Below are positions 55,967 to 64,000 of a stretch of DNA of 64,000 nucleotides, piece by piece. Below the pieces are notes generated by a model. It worked only from the letters and a program-made list of their open reading frames with translations. It was not told where the DNA came from and made no database searches. Within the stretch, counting starts at the first letter, position 1; every line of letters begins with the position of its first letter. Made by a program: the position numbers and the translations under genes. This DNA comes from Pestalotiopsis fici W106-1 (Eukaryota; Ascomycota; Sordariomycetes; Amphisphaeriales; Sporocadaceae): NCBI RefSeq assembly GCF_000516985.1, contig NW_006917101.1:2100834-2164833 (forward strand). The letters are read 5' to 3'.

Positions 55967-56715
55967 AGCAAATCTATATGCAATCAGTTCTTGCAATGCG
56001 AGTCGTAGGGACCATGTTTCCGTCGATTTGACATGATCTCAACCGAGATGGTGGTCCCTGTGTCTGCAGGGAGTATGGACATGAGGAGAAGCACTCCCAA
56101 AAAACGACGTGCTGTAGAGTATGTAACGCTTAGAGATATGAGGAAAGGGATGGGAGGGAAGAAAAAGTTACCTACATGCAAGCTGTACTATAGCCACCCT
56201 TGACGCTTTACACAGCGAGGGATCCAAACCGCCCCTCGAACGGAGTCTATACTTGACTTTTGCGTAGCCTGGCAGAGTTGTACTTTATTGTACACTGTAA
56301 ATATTTGGTCATTTTATTTTTTGCCACAATATCGTTCATCAATTATGATATCTTGATACAACACAGTGCTATGCTAAGCTGGAAAAACTTAAAAACCCAT
56401 CAAAAGCTTCACTCGGCTATCCCTACATGGGCTTAGGAACCACATAAGTGTCAGGCAGGGATCGTGGCATGGAAAAGTAATAGTCGGGAACGACCCTTTG
56501 ATGTATCCTTTATATGCTAACTACGAAAGGACCCCTAAACGCCGTAATGCTCAATGATGCCGTCCTAAGAAACTAGGCCCTGCGGCGGAAGCGATGCATA
56601 ACTAACAACCAGACAAAAGAAATTCTGCCAAAATACACCACATCTCATGTTCCAACAACGCTTCTATCCTACATGTCCTTTCTAAATATGTCAACTTGCT
56701 ATGGTGATTGATATA
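55967..56715. other. convergent gap
   Basis: This 0.75-kb gap lies between the 3' ends of the mitochondrial protein gene and the ABC transporter gene. No gene is seen. Confidence 0.5.
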
Positions 56716-59700
56716 CTACCGTCTTTCAACAAGCAAGAAATGCATTGCTGCATAGGCAAGCACGACAAATACAGCGGCGAAGACGCCCAAGTTGATAACA
56801 TCCGTCCACAGTGCACCGTTGTCGAAGCCAAAGCTAGACAGGATCGTGGCACCGGGGACCCGAATGTCAAGGCCATACTTCTTGTCGACGAGCTCAAGTT
56901 TGAGGACCTCATTGACAATCAAGGACTCGAAACCATAGTGGAAGATGGACAAAGCCTGCAACCACTGGGCGGCGTGAGGGATTGCATCGTGGTTGAGCAA
57001 CAAGCCGGCAAACAGTAGCGAGAACAACATGACCAGCGATCCAATCAGATTGGCAACACTGCTGTCCTTGCAGACAATGCCAATGAAGAGACAAATTGCT
57101 GCTGCAGCCAAGTTGAAGAGAACTAATACAAGCATAAATGTGAAGAAGTGGGGCGCATCCGGGATCAGACCAGTCATTGGGTAAATGATAACACCCATGA
57201 TGACCGGAGGAATAATTCGAAGCGGCACAATATCGAATAAAACCTTGGCTGCAAAGTAGGTGAAAGGTGAGTAGTAGCCGTTGGCGCGTTCGCGGACGAA
57301 CAGCAGGCGTTCAGCCGAGAACACATTAAGACTGGTAAGTGTACTGAAGCCAAATAGGGCGAGTAGGAAGAAGAATAAACCCAGGCGATTCTGGAAGCCG
57401 GGAATATCATCAGTGAGATGGAAGAAGAGGTACCCCGAGAGCACAGCCAGAACAATGGCAATGGCGTAGTGAGTCAGCATCAATAGAGGGTTCCGGTATA
57501 GGTTCTTCCAGGTACGGCCAGAAAGAATAATGAACTGGCGCGCATAACTGACGCGAGCATAACCCTTGCCGATACCACCAGTGTAGACATTGGGACCTTC
57601 TGGGCTGTATCCATTCTGACCATTGGCGTTTCGAGCATTATCAACAGCTTGCTGAATTTCGTCATGAGTATTGCCAGCAATGTCAGACTCCATGTACGCT
57701 TGGTGCAGTGCCTCGAGGTTAGTGCTGCCGTTGACAGACGGGGGTAGATCATGAGCTTCCTCAATATTGATATGGGGAGGCGGGTTTTGCTTGTGCAACT
57801 TGTAGGCTCCAATCTCATCGTCAACGTCCGAAGAGGCAGCAGTGTCGACGGTATTGACGGTGCTGCGTCTTCGAGTAAAGAGTTCTCGTTCCTGGCGCGC
57901 TTTGACTGAATCCTTGCGCTTTGGTCTAGGCCGGCTGGATGAAGGCTCATTTTCCTCGTTGGTGCTGTTTCCAGAGATACTAGCAACTGACTTAACAGCA
58001 GTGGTGCTGCTCGGACCAACACTAGCAGCATCAGCATTGAGACCGCCATCATCATACGGCTCAATGGCGCCAGCGTGCATCGTGAGATCAACCAGGTAAT
58101 CAGCAATGTTAAAACCAGGTGGGCAGGAGTAGCCAATGCGATCGAAATAGTCCTGGCAGCTGGCGAAGGGTCCAGAGTAAACGGTCTTGCCCTGTGCAAG
58201 CAACAGAAGGCGGTCGAAAAGAGCGACAATGTTGGAACGGGGCTGGTGGATAGTGAAAATGACTGTTCTCTTGTACGTCTTGGCAAGAGTGACCAAACAC
58301 TCGATAACATTGAAGGCGTTGTATGCATCCAGACCACTGGTCGGTTCATCGAGGAAGAGGATGGAAGGACTGGTAACGAGTTCACAGGCGATACCGACAC
58401 GGCGCTTCTCACCACCAGATATGCCTCGTCCCTTTCCTTCCTCGGAGCCGATCAGTGAATCGCGAATGTGGTAAATACCAAGCTGTTTCTCGACTTCATG
58501 TACTCTCTGCTCTTTCCAACCACGGCTCATGGCTCTGGGTAGTCGAAGCAGGGCAGAGTTGAGAATGGTCTCGTGGACGGTCAAAGTCGGGAGCATAGTA
58601 TCCTCTTGGTCGACAAAACCAACAACGTTCTTGTACTGGGCATCGTCAACCTTTTCACCGTTGACATAAAAGTTGCCCGACACTTTACCGCGCTTGTTCT
58701 TCCTGGCCAGAATATCCAAGAATGTGGTCTTGCCAGCACCAGAGGCGCCCATGATAGCCATGATTTCACCCGGATGTGCCATGCCCTGGATATCGTGAAG
58801 GATACGCTTGCCGTTAAGGTCGTATGCGACCTCGGAGAAGTATAGAGATGCAGGCTTGTGATCAGCCATGAGCTTTCCAGTCTCGTCGTCAGAATCCTCG
58901 AGGGAAATCGCCTGGTACTGACTGGATCGCCGGGACAGATACCAGACCAGTAGACCCACGGCAACCAGGAAAAGTGAGCAGCCCGCAATGACACCAGCGA
59001 TAAGAGGCGTATTGATCGGCTTGATGGGTTTGACGTAGCCTGGAATTTCGGTCGCGTACAGACATTCTCCAGCACGGCAGCTCAACTCGATACTTGGGTC
59101 GCCAAAGATTGCCTTGACCATGCCATCGAGCTCTGGTTCCCTGAACTTGCATTTGTTGACACCGCCGCCTTCTTGGAGACATTCAAACTGAGCAGGACCC
59201 GTGATACCCTCGGCCAAGAAGTCAGTCAGATCGATGGACCCATCCTCGCCGCACAGCATGCGGTCAGGGATACACGAACACGCGACCGTCGGGCACTTGT
59301 AGTATGTGCTGTTCTTGTCGGAATCGATCTCAGCGCTGGACTCGCAGTCCTCAAGGTGGCAATAGAATGATTCAAGACGGTCGATCCAGAACTGAAAGTC
59401 GCAAATTCCAGATTCCTTCTGGCAGCTAAATGTCGCCTGGGGAATCTTGCCATCGAGCATGGATAGGATCTTGTCGTTGGTGACATCGCACATTTGGTGG
59501 TTTTGCTTGACAACTTCGCCGTTCGCGTAGCACACACCATCGGCGCCCGTCTCCATGAGCGCGTCGCAGGCCTTGTTCTCGGTACAGACGTTGCAGTTGA
59601 TGCCGGTCCAGCCATCGTCGCAGTCGCAGGAGTCGCCTTGTCTTATCGGGCGGTCTTTGCCGCGAGAGAGTGAGCCGCAAGCTATTGAATAGTCAGAATC

Positions 59701-60117
59701 ATTGGCGCATCTTCGAAGCAAAGGAGAGTCGACATACTGGCTTCCAAGCAATCATCGCCTCCGAAACCGGCAGGACATTCGCACTTTCCATTGTATTCAT
59801 TGCACTCGGAAAACTGTCCGCAGGTGTAGGCGGGAAGAAGACAATTAAAACTGTCGAGCGATATGTGTCAGTATGCTATTGTATCGCAAAAGGAGATCGC
59901 CAACTTGAACGTGGGTGGCCGGGTGGCATCAAAGCTGTACTGAAATCACTCACCAAGGCGGGCAGTCGTCTGGTCGGCCAGTGAGGAGCATGAGCTGTGC
60001 CCGCAGCATATCCTCCTGCGTGTAGTTCTTCTGCGCCGCGACAAGCGTTGACGATAAAGAGAGCGCGCCCAGGGCCAACAGCCCCAGGCCCGAGGGAGAC
60101 ATCTTCAGCCTCGCCAT
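56716..60117 (-). CDS. adp1: ABCG half-size transporter with EGF-like ectodomain (ADP1-like)
   Basis: Three exons (60117-59954, 59850-59738, 59681-56716) give 1080 residues. A signal peptide ([16 protein letters not shown]) is followed by a cysteine-rich lumenal/external region. EGF-like modules are [35 protein letters not shown] and [16 protein letters not shown] transmembrane helix near 315-338 ([24 protein letters not shown]) leads to the nucleotide-binding domain: Walker [10 protein letters not shown] (about 402), signature ISGGEKRR (about 513) and Walker [13 protein letters not shown] (about 532). An acidic/basic linker follows, and six membrane spans lie in the last ~270 residues. This order matches yeast Adp1 and its ascomycete orthologues, whose transported substrate is unknown. 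The two 5' introns are supported because joining them restores the cysteine spacing of the first EGF-like module. Confidence 0.93.
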
Positions 60118-61488
60118 GTTGGAGCTCCCAGTGTTTGATGCGAAAGGAATGTGTTTGATGGGAAACAAGGACGATAGTAGATGCCCATATGTTGGTTGCA
60201 TGGAGGTGGCGGCGATAGGCGGTAGAGACGGTTCCCCACAGGTCGGCAGGCCACTGGCACGAGCTGCAACGACTGGGAGCTAAGCTACCTGGACTCGCGT
60301 TTGGTTGGGCTTGGCGTAACTGCGGGCAACGCTAGGTTCGGAGCAGATGCCCCAGCCTTCTTCAACAAGAAGAGCAATAGCTTTTAAGCTCCAAGACACC
60401 GTCTGTTTCTCCTTTATTTTCCTTGACAGAATGACAGAAAAGATATCGCCTATTGACCAACTGACTTGACGACTGAATGGTATATCTGTTTCCCCGGATT
60501 CAAAGTTGATGGGGCAGTGGATCTTTGTCGACTAGAAGGAGGAGCCAGAGGAAGCTCGGACGACTGCGCCCGACCATATATGCCATGGCACTGTGGCACT
60601 GCTGGGCGAGATGGATGATGCGCACGTCGCTTGGCGTTTCCCCAACGCCACGCCTGTTACCTGACCATATAAAAACTACCTCAACTTCTGGGCCACCATT
60701 GAACAAGTCACATCTAACTCCTGCGCGTAACAAGATTAGGCAGACGGATGGGTAGCACGATCGCGTGTGAAACCACATATCCAGTTCTTTGCATACGAGT
60801 TGTAGCCAATGCCCATGCGATGGCTGCGCATTGCATACGCTGAGCATGGCTTTCGGCACGGTTCAAATGATGTCATTCAACGTATAGATAGGTTTGGCTG
60901 CTGCTTTTCATATCCGTGCGAACAAGTATCATATTACAATACACAGAACTCTAAGTTATTATAAAAGCGGTATAATGTGACTCTGCCTCGTATAGTCTGG
61001 ATTTAGTGCTATTTGTATATGACACATGTGCAAATACAAGATCCTTGCTGCGAGGATTACAGGTTACTCCAGTCATTGTGATGTGACTTTATCATCAGAT
61101 AAGTAGGTGTGGATCTACGCTCCCGATCCTTCACAGTCAGGCAGCTTGAGGCGATTGATTCCATTACAACCGTATTACGAGATGCGCTCTTGAAAAAAAC
61201 CAATAAAACTACTTTTCCAAGACAGACAAAGCGCGCACAATAATGGCTGATGAGCAAGGTGGAGTTGCAGATTAAGAGTATTCATGATTATCGTAGGAGC
61301 TAGGCTTCTATGTCTGTCTATCCATATTCTACGAGTCTTTCTTCCCTATTTTTAATCTGTATTCTGCCAAAAAAGAACAAAGAAGAGCCAAGTTGGCAGG
61401 TATCTAATGAAAATGTTTTCCTCCAGCGCCGATCATATGCAAGTAAATCACCAATGGGTGCAGGTGTGCTTCTCAGCAAGAGGCCACC
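60118..61488. other. 1.4-kb gene-free gap
   Basis: This gap lies between the ABC transporter start and the 3' end of the small mitochondrial gene. Frames such as 60500-60859 have no domain or continuation. Confidence 0.5.
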
Positions 61489-61818
61489 TCACATTCTGCC
61501 GTCCAGGGCCCAGGCAGCACCCAGAGGCCAGAACAGGACAGTGCCCATGCCGCCAGCGTAGCTATAAGACATCGTTAGAATTATGATCTCAACCATTGTA
61601 TGATGTATTTGAGAGAAGAGGACTTACAGGACTAACGTGCTGGCACGGGATCGGATGATTCTGCCCCAGTCTGTGGGTTGCGACTCGGTCGTGCTCTTCT
61701 TGAATAGAGCCCGCAGCTCCTGGGAAGCGCTGGCGTGGACCGAGTTGACACGGGCCGTAGAAGAGAAGAGTCTCCTTGCCATGACCTGGCCAGCTGCGCG
61801 AGAAAGTGGTGCCGACAT
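61489..61818 (-). CDS. small mitochondrial inner-membrane-type protein
   Basis: Two exons (61818-61628, 61561-61489) give 87 residues. The N-terminus is an Arg/Ser/Ala-rich, acid-poor mitochondrial presequence (AAGQVMARRLFSSTARVNS). A short hydrophilic part (ELRALFKKSTTESQPTDWGRIIRSR) and one C-terminal membrane helix follow (STLVLYAGGMGTVLFWPLGAAWAL), ending DGRM. The size and layout resemble small accessory subunits of respiratory complexes or ATP synthase, but I cannot match it to a specific one. The intron is well supported: unspliced, the frame stops directly after LVL, while splicing completes the helix. Confidence 0.72.
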
Positions 61819-62664
61819 TCTTGTGGAAGGTGGAATGTGTTTTTTGACAAGTTTGAGTTTGGTGTTGTTTTTTTTTTGGATTTGTTGTTACAATCGTAAG
61901 ACCGAGAGGAGATGTAGTTATGTACAGTTATAAGAGGAGAGGAGTTTATGCTGTATGTACAGACAGGTAATACTGAATGGAGATGCTGATGATGATAGTA
62001 CAAGCCAAACAACAAAGTTCAGCATCACATCTGTGAGACATCTTATACTTACCACGACAGCGCGGTCTCCGGCGGCAACGGTTGTTTGCGTAAAGACTTC
62101 TTCACTGCAAGTTTGTCGGCTCCACGTAGGGAATAGAGCGCATCAGGAGATATTTCGACAGTATGGCCTCAAAGTCAGGCCATTTCGAATCCCGGGGACC
62201 TGGGGCAGAAATGGACAGCCTCAGCCCTGAGGCCTGACAAGGAAGGCTCTAGGCGCAGCGAGTATGACAGCTGAGCCGCAAACGGTACCAACATAACCAG
62301 GACATGGACACGTGCATGACAGCGTTTTACGCGAATTTGAATTACAAGTGGTGTGTTTCGTCGGATTTCTCAGGAACGCAAGGGACGAATGCTGACCGTT
62401 GTGTGGGTCCGGGTTGTGCCATTTTGGCCTGGGTCGTACGATCGGTATGCGCCGATTGAGCACAGCAAATGGAAATCCCGAGCCGAATGGTCCCGGTCCC
62501 AAGGAAGCGGATCCAAGAGGAGACTGACTTTTTTTTCCATTTTCCTTCAAATCCCGGCACTTTGGTAATGTCTTGAATATACCACATGTTTCCATCTTTG
62601 GAATTTGTATGTACGTATTCGGTCTACATTGGGTCTTTATTGTCCCGATTCTTAATATGTTCGA
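61819..62664. other. intergenic gap, no gene seen
   Basis: This 0.85-kb region holds the promoter of the small mitochondrial gene and the 3' flank of the aminotransferase. A minus-strand frame at 62221-62595 has no recognisable domain. Confidence 0.5.
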
Positions 62665-63914
62665 TTATGCGAGGTTCTCCTTGACGTAGGCACTTAGTTG
62701 CTCTAGTGCCTCCCTCAGCACTTCCGTCTCCGAGACGTACCCGATCCGAACATAACCTTTGAAAGCATTGCCGTGACCAAAACACTTGCATCCTGGCAGG
62801 ACCATGACTTTTGTTTGCTTCAGCAAGTCCAAGCAAAACTGTTCATCATTGACTGGCTGACCCGCCTTTCTAAACTGGACGAATGCGACCGTTGCAGCAT
62901 TTGGCTTTACCCAGGAGACGTAGTCTGAGTGGTTGCGCACAAACTCGTCAAGCAGTGCAAGGTTCTTCTTGGCCAGCTCCATGTTTCTCTGGATGAGATG
63001 AGGCCGCACCTCGTCGCCGAGGGCATAAGTGGCCACCTGATCGTCTAGTTGCGAAACGCTGATGGTGGTGTAATCCCGCGCTATAGCGACCTTTTCGATA
63101 ATCGACGCATCCCGAGATGCAATCCAGCCGACTCGAATGCCTGCTAGAGCCCATGCCTTGGACATGGATGAAGTCACGACTGTCTTTTCCCAGCCGAGAG
63201 ATAGAACGGAGGGCGGAATCTTGTCCTCTTCCACGCCGTGGTAGAGGGGCCGGTACACTTCATCCGCGAAGAGGATAATGTCGTGCTTGCGTGCCACATC
63301 AACAATCTCCTTGAGTGTTTCCGTCGGTATCGTAGCTCCGGTAGGATTGTTTGGGTTGTTGATGACAATCATCTACAACTCATTAATGAACGGCCCATGT
63401 ATCGAGTATGCAGCCGACGACTTACCAATGTATTCTTCTTGATGAATCGTTCCAGCTCCGCGACATTGGGCACGAAGCCGTTTTCGGCTTTCAACTCCCA
63501 TAGCGAGACTTCGGCTCCCAGGCTCTCTGGCACCGAGTAAAGCTGCTGGTATGTTGGGAATACTGAAATGACATGGTCACCTGGGCCAACAAGACTATAG
63601 AACACCAGATGATTTGCCGCAATTGCACCATTCGTCACAATGACTGATGAAGTCGAGAGCGGTTCAGCACAGTCGTCATGTCTATAGAGGCTTGTAATGT
63701 TTTGACGAAGCTCCGGTGAACCCAGGATCGGCCCGTATGTCATCTTCCGTGCCAGATCAATCGGTGAAGACGCATCGACATTCTTGCTGAGGGCTCGGAG
63801 GTCGTCGACAGATACTGATGCACAACATGTCTCTGCAATATTCAAAACGCCAGGAGTAGTTTCATACGCGTCCATCCATTGTTCCACCTCGAAAATTGGT
63901 AAACGAGCAGGCAT
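62665..63914 (-). CDS. PLP-dependent class I/II aminotransferase
   Basis: Two exons (63914-63426, 63372-62665) give 398 residues, the normal fold-type I length. Visible: YGPILGSPELRQNI and VTNGAIAANHLVFYSLVGPGDHVI (the TGAxxA-type phosphate-binding region). VINNPNNPTGA carries the cofactor-binding Asn, FADEVYR the Asp200 that contacts the pyridine nitrogen, and SSMSKAWALAGIRVGW the Schiff-base Lys235. GYVRIGYV carries the substrate-carboxylate Arg. The enzyme transfers an amino group between an amino acid and a keto acid, or is a related beta-type PLP enzyme; the substrate is not readable. The ETCCASVSVDDL stretch near the N-terminus, in place of the usual LN-x-GEN, resembles capreomycidine-synthase-like sequences, but that is weak. 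The start ATG at 63914 precedes the conserved LP-x-F-x-VE-x-W segment. Confidence 0.88.
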
Positions 63915-64000
63915 TTTGCGAGGGAAGTCTTGGGGAAGCTTGGAGTAAGAGCGCGCCGCCAGAACAAGCGGGGTAAGGGCAAGAAATTCAGAAGTTGGCG

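Noticed and set aside
55283..55996. 237-codon antisense frame over the mitochondrial protein gene
   Set aside because: A leucine/glycine/valine-rich shadow of the GC-biased gene on the other strand.
62181..62230. TTTCGAATCCC motif resembling a tRNA B box
   Set aside because: No matching A box, acceptor stem or anticodon arm could be drawn around it. I found no convincing tRNA gene anywhere in the window.

Overview
The window is nuclear DNA of a filamentous ascomycete. Most genes are split by short GT-AG introns (about 45-70 nt), intergenic gaps are long, and the gene content is typical of Sordariomycetes, probably Hypocreales: PTH11-like receptors, a But2-domain secreted protein, a sterol glucosyltransferase paralogue, small secreted cysteine proteins and an ADP1-type ABC transporter. 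The order-level placement is an inference from gene types. There are no rRNA, tRNA, CRISPR or recognisable transposon features. One 100-N assembly gap lies at 43893-43992.

Layout. 2.0-12.3 kb: GWT1 (GPI-anchor inositol acylation), a BTB-like disordered protein, a small AA1-like secreted protein, and a Mid2-like single-pass surface protein behind a 3.7-kb gene-free interval. 12.7-18.2 kb: a GLOD5-type VOC protein with a possible mitochondrial presequence, a sterol glucosyltransferase-like enzyme, and an 82-residue secreted six-cysteine protein. 19.0-24.3 kb: two divergent major-facilitator transporters (sugar type and Dal5/allantoate type). 25.1-40.6 kb: a lineage-type disordered protein, two SDR oxidoreductases, an aldehyde dehydrogenase, a stand-alone MetE/UROD-fold protein and two PTH11-like seven-helix receptors, interrupted by the BuGZ/ZNF207 zinc-finger gene. 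41.5-49.0 kb: a 1-Cys peroxiredoxin with strongly biased codon use, a long gene-free stretch, and a 1120-residue Kelch/BTB protein. 50.1-63.9 kb: a secreted But2 protein, the ribosome-assembly GTPase NOG2 divergent from a mitochondrial ribosomal-protein candidate, the ADP1-like ABC transporter, a small mitochondrial membrane protein and a class I/II aminotransferase.

The window mixes housekeeping genes (GPI anchoring, ribosome assembly, mitochondrial translation, spindle/splicing zinc finger) with environment-facing genes (transporters, receptors, secreted proteins, oxidoreductases). I see no backbone secondary-metabolite enzyme and no clear new multi-gene system. The most interesting leads are a possible snoRNA-bearing 337-nt intron in NOG2 (the yeast NOG2 intron hosts snR191), a 6-9-nt microexon in the Dal5-type transporter, a perfect 10-bp hairpin upstream of the glucosyltransferase, and the receptor/oxidoreductase neighbourhood at 26.8-40.6 kb. 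Gene models were built by hand: reading frames were joined at GT/AG sites and checked for phase and family continuity. Splice sites are therefore inferences from the sequence.
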